DNA of 24,215 bases from an uncultured Bacilli bacterium (GCA_934096315.1 CAKOLT010000017.1:1-24215), one strand, 5' to 3'; positions 13,247-21,530 are shown, counted from the stretch's first letter. The notes: generated by a model not told the origin, from the letters alone. A program made the numbers and translations.

Positions 13247-14341
13247 ATGATAGATTTTTTAACGACTATAGGTCCGTGTCAACAACCTGATATATTAAAA
13301 ATAGTTAGATTAATTAAGGTTATTATTCAAGTTTTATTTACACTTATACCAATCGGGGTTATTGTATTTGTATCTATTGATTTTTTTAAGAATGTTATAG
13401 CTCAAAATACTGATGATATAAAGAAGAATAATAAGATAGCTATTAAAAGGATTTTATATGGTGTAGCTGCTTTCTTTGTGCCCACTATAGTTTTGGCTGT
13501 TAATAATATGCTTGGTTCTCTAGGAGTTCCATATTCTGCATGTTTAGCTAATGCTACTAGTGATGGGATTGCTAAATATAAGATAATATATGATCAGGAG
13601 AAAGAGAGATTAAATAGTCAGATAAGTAGTAATAATAACAATAATAGTAGTAGTAATACTGGTTCTAATACTGATAGTAACAGGGGTAATGGATTTAGTA
13701 ATATAAAGGGTAATAAGGATAATAGTAAAGATTTTAATAATGATAATACTGGTGGTAGTGGTAATACTGGTAATAATAATGATAATACTACTAGTGGTGA
13801 TAATCAAGGTAATAATCAGGATGATAATACGACAGACGTTAAAACTAATAAGAAGGTTTTATTTGTAGGAGACTCTAGGACAGTTGGGATGTGTAATGCT
13901 GTTAATATTAATGGTGATTGTATAGCAGAAGTAGGTAAGGGTTATAATTGGCTTTCTAATACTGCTAGTAAGAAGGTTAAGAGTAAGGTTAGTAAAAAGA
14001 ATGGTTATAATGTTGTCGTGTTTAGTCTTGGGGTTAATGATTTAGGTAATGTATCAAAGTATATTCAATTTTATAATAATTTAAGTATTAAAAATAATCC
14101 AAAGATAGTTGTTACATCGGTTACACAGGTTTTGGATGATAAAGCAAGGGCTAATGATTATAAGGTTACTAATCAGCAGGTTATAACATTTAATGAGAAG
14201 TTAAAGAATGGATTAAATAAGAATATTAAGTTTTGTGATATATATACTTCTACTTATGGGAAGTTAACTGGTAAAGATGGTCTTCATTATGATATTAAGC
14301 CGTATGAACTTATTTATAATGAGATAAATAAATGTTTATAA
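13247..14341 (+). CDS. Two-helix pilin-like membrane domain fused to an SGNH hydrolase
   Basis: A 364-aa protein with an AGGAGG SD. Residues 1-95 have two long hydrophobic helices (about 18-44 and 64-87) separated by a basic loop, a layout like VirB2/TrbC-type subunits. Residues about 118-200 are a low-complexity Asn/Ser/Thr/Asp/Gly linker. Residues 203-364 form an SGNH/GDSL hydrolase: VGDSR with S210, LGVNDLG with N264, and KDGLH with D344 and H347. All catalytic blocks are present. The enzyme side most likely faces outward and could deacetylate or deacylate a cell-wall or surface glycan; the substrate is unknown. No conjugation genes are nearby, so the N-terminal domain is probably only an anchor or oligomeriser. 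Monocistronic, with its own promoter and terminator. Confidence 0.75.
   Translation: MIDFLTTIGPCQQPDILKIVRLIKVIIQVLFTLIPIGVIVFVSIDFFKNVIAQNTDDIKKNNKIAIKRILYGVAAFFVPTIVLAVNNMLGSLGVPYSACLANATSDGIAKYKIIYDQEKERLNSQISSNNNNNSSSNTGSNTDSNRGNGFSNIKGNKDNSKDFNNDNTGGSGNTGNNNDNTTSGDNQGNNQDDNTTDVKTNKKVLFVGDSRTVGMCNAVNINGDCIAEVGKGYNWLSNTASKKVKSKVSKKNGYNVVVFSLGVNDLGNVSKYIQFYNNLSIKNNPKIVVTSVTQVLDDKARANDYKVTNQQVITFNEKLKNGLNKNIKFCDIYTSTYGKLTGKDGLHYDIKPYELIYNEINKCL
13600..13835. repeat. Low-complexity AAT/GAT/AGT-rich linker coding region
   Basis: This runs of Asn, Asp, Ser, Thr and Gly codons with irregular repeats of GGTAATAATGATAATAC type. It encodes the linker between membrane and SGNH domains. It is prone to slippage and length variation. 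Confidence 0.6.
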
Positions 14342-14343
14342 TT

Positions 14344-14379
14344 AAAAAACTATTTAATGTTTTGTTAAATAGTTTTTTT
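14344..14379 (+). terminator. Terminator of the SGNH fusion gene
   Basis: AAAACTATTTAA (14346-14357) pairs with TTAAATAGTTTT (14365-14376), with more T's following. Confidence 0.88.
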
Positions 14380-14383
14380 ATGT

Positions 14384-14411
14384 AAAAAAATAAAATCACA
14401 TAAGTGATTTT
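14384..14411 (-). terminator. Terminator of tRNA-Ser
   Basis: On the minus strand AAAATCAC and GTGATTTT form an 8-bp stem with a 4-nt loop, followed by a T-tract, about 33 nt after the tRNA. Confidence 0.8.
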
Positions 14412-14444
14412 AATTAGATAAGTTTTTCAAATACATATTTAAAA

Positions 14445-14535
14445 TGGCGGAGTAGGAGAGATTTGAACTCTCGCACCAGTTTCCCAGTCTACACCCTTAG
14501 CAGGGGCGCCTCTTCAGCCTCTTGAGTACTACTCC
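14445..14535 (-). tRNA. tRNA-Ser(GCU)
   Basis: A 91-nt type II tRNA. The acceptor stem GGAGTAG pairs with CTACTCC, with discriminator G and an encoded CCA end. The anticodon arm CGCCC-CTGCTAA-GGGTG gives anticodon GCU, reading AGU/AGC. There is a long variable arm (about GACTGGGAAACTGG) and a T-arm with GTTCAAATC. It is transcribed alone from a consensus promoter. Confidence 0.95.
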
Positions 14536-14552
14536 GAAACGCTTACATAATA

Positions 14553-14581
14553 ATTTTAAACTAAAAATATTGCTTTGTCAA
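14553..14581 (-). promoter_or_regulatory. Sigma-A promoter of tRNA-Ser
   Basis: On the minus strand TTGACA (14581-14576), 17 bp, TAAAAT (14558-14553), about 18 nt before the mature 5' end. Confidence 0.8.
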
Positions 14582-14622
14582 CCTTTATTCTTTTATTTTT
14601 TAAAAAAGTTATGGTTATATGT

Positions 14623-14628
14623 TATAAT
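14623..14628 (+). promoter_or_regulatory. Extended -10 promoter for the HD-domain gene
   Basis: TATAAT preceded by TG (ATGTTATAAT). The -35 is weak. A GAGGTG SD follows before ATG 14652. Confidence 0.5.
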
Positions 14629-14651
14629 TAGTTATATATGTGAGGTGAATT

Positions 14652-15179
14652 ATGGATTTATTTGATATACTTTCTTCTTCTGATGTTAAGGGAAAGATCG
14701 AAGATAATTTAGATTATGTTTTAAATCTTATTCCAGAGATTAAACCTTGTATTGGGTTTGAACATAAGCATCCCCATCATCATCTTGATGTATGGGAGCA
14801 TACTTTACTTGCTTTAAGTCTTTCTCCGAATGATTATATTATAAGGTTAGCTCTTCTTCTTCATGATATTGGTAAACCTTTTTCTTATCAGGAGGGTCCT
14901 GTTAGACATTTCTATGGTCATAATATTAAGTCTATGGAAATAGCTAAAACTGTTTTAAAGAGGCTTGGTATAAGTTATGATAATAGTAAGTTAATTTGTT
15001 ATTTAATTAAGTATCATGATACTAAGATTGATGTAGATAAAATTAATAAAGATAATTATAAGTTTTATAAAATGCTTTTTATAATTCAAAAGTGTGATGC
15101 TCTTAGTCATAATCCTTTAAAACTGCAAAAAAGAAAAGAATACATTTTAAAAATGGATTCCTATTTTAAACAGAAATAG
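14652..15179 (+). CDS. HD-domain phosphohydrolase
   Basis: A 175-aa metal-dependent phosphohydrolase of the HD superfamily. HHHLDVWEHT (H50), LLLHDIGKP (H71-D72), HFYGH (H86, H90), YHD (H122) and a late D149 in KCDAL form the expected metal site. The HHHLDVWEHTL start and HDIGKP are closest to the HD part of tRNA nucleotidyltransferase/poly(A) polymerase proteins, here without the nucleotidyltransferase part. The substrate is unknown; a nucleotide or cyclic phosphate is likely. Its stop is 4 bp from that of the converging regulator gene, with no separate terminator visible. Confidence 0.82.
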   Translation: MDLFDILSSSDVKGKIEDNLDYVLNLIPEIKPCIGFEHKHPHHHLDVWEHTLLALSLSPNDYIIRLALLLHDIGKPFSYQEGPVRHFYGHNIKSMEIAKTVLKRLGISYDNSKLICYLIKYHDTKIDVDKINKDNYKFYKMLFIIQKCDALSHNPLKLQKRKEYILKMDSYFKQK

Positions 15180-15183
15180 TAAT

Positions 15184-16887
15184 TTAAACTTCTACTAGAG
15201 GGGGATCAAAGTTAGTTATTGCATCCACTAGCTTGGGATGTTTAATAATAAAATGTATATTTGGGCTTTCTATCTTTGATATTACTACATAGTTATCTTT
15301 AACTATAGTGATGGTTATATTTTTAAATGTACTATTTTTTTCGTATATTATTTTATAGTTTTTGTTGTAATATTCCTTAGTATTTTTTAAGTGTTTTTTG
15401 TATTCTTCGTATGTGTATTTTATTTTCTTGTTATAAAATGTACTTTCAAGAGATAAATATATTTCATCTTTTTGTTTTTGAATGCAGATGTGGTCTTCAA
15501 TCTTACTATGAGTTAGTATGTTCTCAATTATCTCTTTTTCCCTTTTCTTAGAGGTCATAATTATTTCGATATCTTCAATAGAAAGTTTATTTCTTTTTAA
15601 TATTTGTAATAATAGGGTATCATCAATTGTAAATAATGGTAGAGAAGATATTGTTCTTTTTCTGTTTGTTATTATTTTTGTATCTTTAGTAATAAATTCT
15701 TTGTACATGCTTTTATTTTCTTCTGTAAATATTTCCATAAGGGGAGTTGCTTTTTTAAGTAATATATCTCTTTTTTCTTTATAATATAATAGTTCTTTGC
15801 TATTAGAAGTTATATAGTATTTACCTTTATTATGGTATCCTTTTAAACATTCTCCGGTTAGAGCTACTTGGGATGATACATAGTTTAAGTGCATATAAGG
15901 GTTATTTTTTATATCCTTTAGGTAGTATGGGGATACTTGTCCAGTCATATATATGGGTATCCAACTTTCTAGTCCGAGCATCATTTCATTAAATGGTCTG
16001 TTAATATTATGAATAATGTTTAAGTGTAGTCCCTTTTTTAAAAGAATTGCAATACCAAACATCCATTTTTTAGCAAAGTCGGTATCAACTGCCATATCTT
16101 CCATAGGCATGTCACTACACATGAATACATCTTCTTTTCCTTTGAAAAAGGTGGTAGCTTTTAAGAAATCAATTTCTGCTTTTTTCATTTCTTCAAGTCC
16201 GTAATAGTTTTTATTACGAAGTTTATAAAATGGGATACTTGGTACTTTTATTTCATCAAACTTGATTGATTTAATATAATTATTTATATTGAAGTTATCT
16301 ACGCTATTTAAGAAATTATTTACTTCATTTGGAGATATTTCATTACTTTTAATTAGCCAGTTATATATAGTTTTATTATTTATTTTATTATAATCTTTTT
16401 CTATGATGGTAGATAATTTTTTCTTATCTTCGTTAGTGTTATATTTAGAAGTAATATAGTTACATATTTTTAAGCTAAAATTTAAGGGGTCGGATGGTCT
16501 TGTTTTACCGTTTCTAATTCTAGAGATGTGAGAAGCATCAAAAGCAATATTTTTTGCCATTTCACTTATGTTAATATTTAATACTTTGATTAATTGATTA
16601 AACTTGTTACTGAAATCTTTATAATTAAAGTTATCTTTATTGTTAATGGAATTAGTTAGAACTTCTTTTATATATTCTCTTGTGTAATTATTTTTTTGTT
16701 TCTCTATACTTATATTATATAATGTATCAATTATTTTTTTAAGTTGTTTACTTTCAATACTTGGAGTTCTTGTACCACTTCTATATCTACTTATAACGGA
16801 CTGTGATATACCTGACTTATGTGATAGTTCTTTAGGAGTGCATGATAGTTCGTTTAAAAGTTTGTTTAAAGTTTCATTAAATTGCAT
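15184..16887 (-). CDS. Large regulator with two XRE-type helix-turn-helix domains
   Basis: I chose ATG 16887, 6 nt after the SD GAGGTG; a GTG at 16896 overlaps the SD. The product is 567 aa. HTH 1 lies near residues 12-50 (CTPKELSHKSGISQSVISRY then RSGTRTPS). HTH 2 lies near residues 85-130 (INISEMAKNIAFDASHISRI then RNGKTRPS). Both have XRE/Cro spacing, and a predicted helical region follows. The remaining 330 residues form an effector domain I cannot name, with FMCSDMPMEDMAVDT, GLHLNIIHNINRPFNEMMLG and WIPIYMTGQVSPYY as its most conserved-looking parts. It has its own promoter with a very short leader. It lies divergent from rpsB. What it senses is unknown. Confidence 0.75.
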   Translation of the reverse strand: MQFNETLNKLLNELSCTPKELSHKSGISQSVISRYRSGTRTPSIESKQLKKIIDTLYNISIEKQKNNYTREYIKEVLTNSINNKDNFNYKDFSNKFNQLIKVLNINISEMAKNIAFDASHISRIRNGKTRPSDPLNFSLKICNYITSKYNTNEDKKKLSTIIEKDYNKINNKTIYNWLIKSNEISPNEVNNFLNSVDNFNINNYIKSIKFDEIKVPSIPFYKLRNKNYYGLEEMKKAEIDFLKATTFFKGKEDVFMCSDMPMEDMAVDTDFAKKWMFGIAILLKKGLHLNIIHNINRPFNEMMLGLESWIPIYMTGQVSPYYLKDIKNNPYMHLNYVSSQVALTGECLKGYHNKGKYYITSNSKELLYYKEKRDILLKKATPLMEIFTEENKSMYKEFITKDTKIITNRKRTISSLPLFTIDDTLLLQILKRNKLSIEDIEIIMTSKKREKEIIENILTHSKIEDHICIQKQKDEIYLSLESTFYNKKIKYTYEEYKKHLKNTKEYYNKNYKIIYEKNSTFKNITITIVKDNYVVISKIESPNIHFIIKHPKLVDAITNFDPPLVEV

Positions 16888-16905
16888 GTTTAACACCTCA
16901 AAAAA

Positions 16906-16934
16906 ATTATACTATAATCATTCGTTAATTGCAA
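16906..16934 (-). promoter_or_regulatory. Promoter of the dual-HTH regulator
   Basis: On the minus strand TTGCAA (16934-16929), 17 bp, TATAAT (16911-16906). The start codon follows only 18 nt after the -10, so the leader is about 10 nt. Confidence 0.75.
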
Positions 16935-17066
16935 TATTTATTATTTTAAATATTATAAATAAATTTATTTAGAATAATAAAATTAATAAACTGGAGACAA
17001 ACAAGCACTATTTTTGAATTTTGGTAAAAAACTTAGAAAAATATTTGATATTTGACATAAATTGTA

Positions 17067-17095
17067 TTGAAAAAGTGTTCTAAGTATGTTATTAT
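17067..17095 (+). promoter_or_regulatory. Sigma-A promoter of rpsB-tsf
   Basis: TTGAAA (17067-17072), 17 bp, TATTAT (17090-17095). Transcription would begin near 17102, giving a leader of about 100 nt that contains the structure at 17120-17176. Confidence 0.7.
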
Positions 17096-17119
17096 ATTTA
17101 TGGCTTTTCAAAAATAGCA

Positions 17120-17176
17120 CGAATATTGACTTAAAAACCTAGTGCCATGTGGTGGAGTTTAAGGTAGAAATATTCG
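17120..17176 (+). ncRNA. Candidate structured leader of rpsB
   Basis: CGAATATT (17120-17127) pairs perfectly with AATATTCG (17169-17176). Inside it CTTAAA (17130-17135) pairs with TTTAAG (17158-17163), and the apical part CCTAGTGCCATGTGGTGGAG can form a small CCA/TGG hairpin. Two coaxial helices with internal loops, directly before the rpsB SD and with no terminator, fit translational feedback by S2. I infer the role from position and structure. Confidence 0.55.
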
Positions 17177-17204
17177 GAAGAAAAAACAAAAGGAGGAAAA
17201 AAAT

Positions 17205-18125
17205 ATGTCAGTAGTTGCAATGAATTACTTATTAGAAGCTGGTGTTCAGTTTGGACATCAGACAAAAAGATGGAATCCTAAAATGAAAGAATATATTTTC
17301 TCTACAAGAGATGATATATACATTATGGATTTACAAAAGACTGTTACAAAGTTAGAAGAAGCTTACGAACAACTTAAAAAAATCGTTTCAGATGGTGGAA
17401 AGGTACTTTATGTAGGTACAAAGAAACAAGCTGGAGAAGTATGCAAGGAAGAAGCTGCAAGAGTTGGTATGTATTATATGACTGAAAGATGGCTTGGAGG
17501 TACACTTACTAATTTTAAAACTATTAGAAAAAGAGTATACCGTTTAAGTCAAATTGAAGAGATGGAAAAGAATGGTACATTTGATAAATTACCTAAGAAA
17601 GAAGTAGTAGGTCTTAAAAAAGAATATGATAAATTAAATAAAAATTTATGTGGTATTAGGGATATGGATAAATTACCTAAGGCTGTTATTATAATAGATT
17701 CTACTAAGGAATATAATGCCATTAGAGAGGCTAATAAATTAGGTATTCCTGTATTTGGACTTATAGATACTAACTGTGACCCGGATGGAATAGATTATGT
17801 AATACCAGGAAATGATGATGCAGTAAAATCAGTTAAAGTAGTTATTGGTGCTTTAACAAATGCTATTGCAGAAGCTGTTGGAGCAGATGTTGTTGACTAT
17901 GTATCAGAAGAAGAAACTAAAAAAATACCAAAATTTCTTGAAAAGAAAAGCAAAGAAGTTAGTGAAGATATAGTTACACCAGAAAAGCCAGAATCAGTTA
18001 AAAAAGAAACTAAAATAGATTTAACTATTTTAACTGTATCAGAACTAAGAGAATTAGCAAAGAAAAAAGAAATTAAAGGTTATTCTAAAATGAAAAAAGA
18101 AGAATTAATAGAAGCCTTAAAATAA
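17205..18125 (+). CDS. rpsB: 30S ribosomal protein S2 with C-terminal Rho_N/SAP-like domain
   Basis: Residues 1-235 are a standard S2: LLEAGVQFGHQTKRWNPKMK, YIMDLQKTV, VLYVGTKKQA, ERWLGGTLTNFKTIRKR, IPVFGLIDTNCDPDGIDYVI, PGNDDA. The usual protein ends near 235-255, but this one runs to 306. A charged linker (about 238-272) leads to LTVSELRELAKKKEIKGYSK and a closing KKEELIEALK, the helix-extended-helix pattern of Rho N-terminal/SAP-like nucleic-acid-binding modules. The SD is AAAGGAGG. It is followed 13 bp later by tsf, the usual operon. Confidence 0.95.
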   Translation: MSVVAMNYLLEAGVQFGHQTKRWNPKMKEYIFSTRDDIYIMDLQKTVTKLEEAYEQLKKIVSDGGKVLYVGTKKQAGEVCKEEAARVGMYYMTERWLGGTLTNFKTIRKRVYRLSQIEEMEKNGTFDKLPKKEVVGLKKEYDKLNKNLCGIRDMDKLPKAVIIIDSTKEYNAIREANKLGIPVFGLIDTNCDPDGIDYVIPGNDDAVKSVKVVIGALTNAIAEAVGADVVDYVSEEETKKIPKFLEKKSKEVSEDIVTPEKPESVKKETKIDLTILTVSELRELAKKKEIKGYSKMKKEELIEALK

Positions 18126-18138
18126 AGGAGAGAAGAAT

Positions 18139-19011
18139 ATGATTAGTGCAAGTATGGTTAAAGAACTTAGAGAACTTACTGGGGCAGGTATGCTTGATTG
18201 TAAGAAAGCTTTAGAAGAAGTAAAAGGTAATATGGAAGAAGCTATTACTTATCTTAGAGAAAAAGGTATTTCTAAGGCTGCAAAAAAGTCTACTCGTATT
18301 GCTAGTGAAGGTCTTGCAATATCAAAAGTAGAAGGAAATAAAGCTGTTATAGTAGAAGTTAATTCAGAGACTGATTTCGTTGCTAAGAATGAAGAATTTA
18401 TTTATCTTATTAACACTATAGCAGATGCACTTCTTCATAATGATGTTAAAGATGTAAACGAAGCTTTAGAAATTAAATTATTTTCTGGTGAGACAATTAA
18501 TGATTTAATTACTCATAAAATTAGTATTATTGGGGAAAAATTATCTTTAAGAAGATTTAATATAGTTACTAAAAATGATGATGAAGTATTTGGTACTTAT
18601 AGTCATATGAATGGTAAAATAGTTACAGTAGTTGTTCTTTCTAAAGATGAGGATCTTGCTAAAGATATTGCTATGCAAACGGCTGCTATGAGACCATTAT
18701 ATCTATCTAAAGAAGATGTTCCAAGTGATGTAGTAGAAAAAGAAAGAAATATCTTAAAGGAAACTGCTATTAATGAGGGATTAGATGAAAAGAAAATTGA
18801 CATGATTGTTAATGGTAGACTTAATAAGTTTTATGAAGAAGTATGTTTAATAGAACAAGGTTTCATTAAAGAAAATAAAATGAAAGTTGGAAAATACGTC
18901 GCAGATAAGGGTAGTAAAGTATTATCATTTGTTCGTTATGAAGTTGGTGAGGGAATGGAGAAAAAAGAAGAAAACTTTGCTGATGAAGTAATGAAACAAA
19001 TGGGGAACTAA
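18139..19011 (+). CDS. tsf: Elongation factor Ts
   Basis: EF-Ts recharges EF-Tu with GTP. The 290-aa length is normal. The UBA-like N-terminus has LRELTGAGMLDCKKALEE, followed by the signature ETDFVAKNEEF. The C-terminal half has AAMRPLYLSKEDVP and a closing helix VGEGMEKKEENFADEVMKQM. The SD is AAGGAGAG. It is second gene in the rpsB operon and is followed by a good terminator. Confidence 0.97.
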   Translation: MISASMVKELRELTGAGMLDCKKALEEVKGNMEEAITYLREKGISKAAKKSTRIASEGLAISKVEGNKAVIVEVNSETDFVAKNEEFIYLINTIADALLHNDVKDVNEALEIKLFSGETINDLITHKISIIGEKLSLRRFNIVTKNDDEVFGTYSHMNGKIVTVVVLSKDEDLAKDIAMQTAAMRPLYLSKEDVPSDVVEKERNILKETAINEGLDEKKIDMIVNGRLNKFYEEVCLIEQGFIKENKMKVGKYVADKGSKVLSFVRYEVGEGMEKKEENFADEVMKQMGN

Positions 19012-19029
19012 TGTTCTTGTTTAATGGGT

Positions 19030-19066
19030 ATTTGACACAAAAAAGTGTCAAATATTCATTTTTTTT
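19030..19066 (+). terminator. Terminator of rpsB-tsf
   Basis: ATTTGACAC (19030-19038) pairs perfectly with GTGTCAAAT (19045-19053), and a T-tract starts at 19059. Confidence 0.82.
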
Positions 19067-19134
19067 GTAGAAATTTTAAATTTATAGGGGAATTTTCATT
19101 TTTTTCCGTAATAATATTAGTGGAGGGATATAAA

Positions 19135-21402
19135 ATGCTTAAATTAAAAAAAGTAAATAAAAGTTATAAAAGTGGGAGCCTTGTACATCATGCATTAATT
19201 GATATTGATTTAGAATTACAAAGGGGAGAGTTCGTTTCTATTTTAGGTCCATCAGGTAGTGGTAAGACTACACTTCTTAATGTAATCGGAGGATTAGATA
19301 GGTATGATAGTGGAGACTTAATCATTAATGATAAGTCTACTAAAGATTTTAAAGATAAACACTGGGACTATTATCGTAATAATTTAGTGGGATTTATTTT
19401 TCAAAATTATAATTTAATAAATCATATTAGTGTTTTGGATAATGTAATGTTATCACTTACTCTAAGTGGACTTAGTGGTAAAAAAAGACGGAGAAAGGCT
19501 ATTAGTGCCTTAGATAAAGTAGGTTTAAAAGAACATATTCATAAGAAACCTAATCAGCTTTCTGGAGGACAAATGCAAAGAGTTGCTATTGCTAGATGTA
19601 TTGTAAATGATCCAGATATAATACTAGCAGACGAGCCTACCGGAGCTTTAGATTCAAAGACAAGTATTCAGATAATGAAATTAATTAAAGAAATAAGTAA
19701 AGATAAATTAGTAATTATGGTTACTCATAATAGTAGTTTAGCTAAAGAATATTCTACTAGAATACTTGAGTTATCAGATGGTAAAATAGTTAAAGATAGT
19801 GGATATAAAAAGAAGGATTTAGATAAAAAAGAATTTAAAATAAAGAAAACTTCAATGAATTTTTTAGAAGCCCTTAAATTATCTTTTAATAATATTATTA
19901 CTAAAAAGGGAAGAACATTTCTTACTTCCTTTGCTTCTTCAGTAGGTATAATAGGGATTGCTCTTATTTTATCTCTTTCAAATGGATTTGATAAACAGAT
20001 TGATATATTTGAGAAAGATACTTTATCTAGTATGCCTATTATAATATCTACGAGTAGTAGTGATGTTAGTATGGATAGTTTAAAAGATAATAATGATAAG
20101 AAGAAATTATATCCGAGTGATAGTTATGTTTATTTAAAAGATGAGAGTCAAGATAAGTTTTCTCATGTAAATAATATTAAGAGTGAATATATAGATTATG
20201 TTAAGAATATAGATACTACATTACTTGGATCTTATACATATTTTTACTCTTATAATATGAATGTTTTTAGTAGGGTTAATGATAGTATAAAAAAGTTAGA
20301 CATAACAAAGTTTATGCCTATACCAGTAGATGTTAATGGTAAGAGTTTTTTAAAGGATAATTATGATTTATTATATGGATCATTTCCTCGTAATAATAAT
20401 GAAATATTACTTCTTGTTAATAATAAGAATGAAGTAGATAAGAGTATATTATCTATGTTTGGATATGATAATATGGAGAAAGTATCTTTTGATAAAATAA
20501 TTAATAAAGAGTTTAAAGTAGTTAATAATAATGATTATTATATTAATAATGGTACTTATTTTAATTCTAGTTTTGAGTATGATAAGTTATATAATTCTAT
20601 AAATAATAGAGTATTAAATGTTGTAGGTATTGTTAGGGTTAAGAGTGATAATAGTACCTTTGATATGGGCAGTTTAATATTATATAATAATAACTTAATG
20701 GAAGATATAATTAATGATAATAGTTCTAGTGATATAGTAGTTAAACAAAGGGAAGTTAATTATAATGTTTTAACTGGGGAACTATTTACAGATGATTTGG
20801 CTAAGGAAGAGGTGTTATCCCTTCTTGGGGGAACTAAGACTCCTAATATGATATATTTGTATCCGAATGATTTTGATAGTAAAGATAAGTTAGTTAGTTA
20901 TTTAGATAAATATAATGATGGTAAGAGTATAGAAGAAAAGATAGTTTATACTGATTTAGCAAAGACTATATCTAGCTTATCTAGTAATATTATGGGATCT
21001 ATTACTATTGTTCTTATATGTTTTAGTGGTATTAGTTTAGTAGTGTCTTCAATTATGATAGGAATTATTACATATATTAGTGTGTTAGAGAGAACTAAGG
21101 AGATAGGTATTTTAAGAAGTTTAGGGGCTAGAAAGAAAGATATTACGAGAGTGTTTACTGCAGAAGTATTTTTAATTGGACTATTTAGTGGGGTTATGGG
21201 AATACTTATTACTTATTTATTACTTGTACCAGTTAATAGTATTATATATTCTTTAACAAACCTTAAGGGTGTAGCAGTTCTTAGTGTAGTGCATGCTATT
21301 ATATTGGTGGTTATTAGTATTATATTAACTTTAATCGGGGGTATAATACCATCTAAGATGGCTAGTAAGAAGGATCCGGTTAAGGCTTTAAGAAGTAATT
21401 AA
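19135..21402 (+). CDS. ABC transporter, fused ATPase and MacB/FtsX-type permease
   Basis: The start is ATG 19135, after the SD GGAGGGA; the open frame upstream runs through the terminator and is not coding. The product is 755 aa. Residues 1-225 are a LolD/MacB-type ATPase: Walker A GPSGSGKT (38-45), signature LSGGQMQRVAIARC, Walker B IILADEPTGALDS. A first membrane helix follows near 275-290 (SFASSVGIIGIALILSLSNG). A large extracellular domain comes next (about 295-610), Asn/Asp/Ser-rich. Three membrane helices close the protein, with RTKEIGILRSLGARKKDITR between them and MASKKDPVKALRSN at the end. Such single-chain transporters are common in low-GC gut Bacillota and may act in peptide efflux, envelope stress or lipoprotein handling. 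No two-component system or substrate gene is adjacent. Confidence 0.9.
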   Translation: MLKLKKVNKSYKSGSLVHHALIDIDLELQRGEFVSILGPSGSGKTTLLNVIGGLDRYDSGDLIINDKSTKDFKDKHWDYYRNNLVGFIFQNYNLINHISVLDNVMLSLTLSGLSGKKRRRKAISALDKVGLKEHIHKKPNQLSGGQMQRVAIARCIVNDPDIILADEPTGALDSKTSIQIMKLIKEISKDKLVIMVTHNSSLAKEYSTRILELSDGKIVKDSGYKKKDLDKKEFKIKKTSMNFLEALKLSFNNIITKKGRTFLTSFASSVGIIGIALILSLSNGFDKQIDIFEKDTLSSMPIIISTSSSDVSMDSLKDNNDKKKLYPSDSYVYLKDESQDKFSHVNNIKSEYIDYVKNIDTTLLGSYTYFYSYNMNVFSRVNDSIKKLDITKFMPIPVDVNGKSFLKDNYDLLYGSFPRNNNEILLLVNNKNEVDKSILSMFGYDNMEKVSFDKIINKEFKVVNNNDYYINNGTYFNSSFEYDKLYNSINNRVLNVVGIVRVKSDNSTFDMGSLILYNNNLMEDIINDNSSSDIVVKQREVNYNVLTGELFTDDLAKEEVLSLLGGTKTPNMIYLYPNDFDSKDKLVSYLDKYNDGKSIEEKIVYTDLAKTISSLSSNIMGSITIVLICFSGISLVVSSIMIGIITYISVLERTKEIGILRSLGARKKDITRVFTAEVFLIGLFSGVMGILITYLLLVPVNSIIYSLTNLKGVAVLSVVHAIILVVISIILTLIGGIIPSKMASKKDPVKALRSN

Positions 21403-21485
21403 TAGTCAATATTTTTTTGAAAAAAGTTACAAAAGTACGTGAAGAGTAAAGAAATATATAGTATAACGATTATTGTAAAGAAAGT

Positions 21486-21514
21486 AATATATTTTGACAG
21501 AGTCAAAATATATT
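21486..21514. repeat. 13-bp perfect inverted repeat before the zinc-ribbon gene
   Basis: AATATATTTTGAC (21486-21498), loop AGA, GTCAAAATATATT (21502-21514). It stands just before the SD-like AGGAG and ATG 21531. No T-tract follows it, so it is not a classic terminator. It may be an operator, or a hairpin limiting expression of a mobile-element gene. Confidence 0.65.
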
Positions 21515-21530
21515 AAGATAGGAGCCCCTC

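Noticed and set aside
13247..13530. Conjugation system subunit (VirB2/TrbC)
   Set aside because: Only the two-helix layout fits; there are no VirB4, coupling protein or relaxase genes nearby, so I describe it as pilin-like only.
13610..13807. 65-codon Thr/Ile frame on the minus strand
   Set aside because: It is the antisense of the Asn/Asp-rich linker; the composition is an artefact of repeated AAT/GAT codons.
13600..13835. Possible CRISPR or tandem-repeat array
   Set aside because: The repeats are irregular codon-level repeats within one reading frame, without uniform units or spacers.
17052..17057. TTGACA as the -35 of rpsB
   Set aside because: No -10 sits 16-18 bp downstream; TTGAAA at 17067 with TATTAT at 17090 has the correct 17-bp spacing.
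17009..17116. Inverted repeat TATTTTTGAA / TTCAAAAATA around the rpsB promoter
   Set aside because: The arms are 88 bp apart on either side of the promoter, so they cannot form a leader structure; ten AT-rich matching bases are likely by chance here.
19045..19134. N-terminal extension of the ABC transporter frame
   Set aside because: It starts inside the tsf terminator; the SD GGAGGGA and the standard ATPase opening place the start at 19135.
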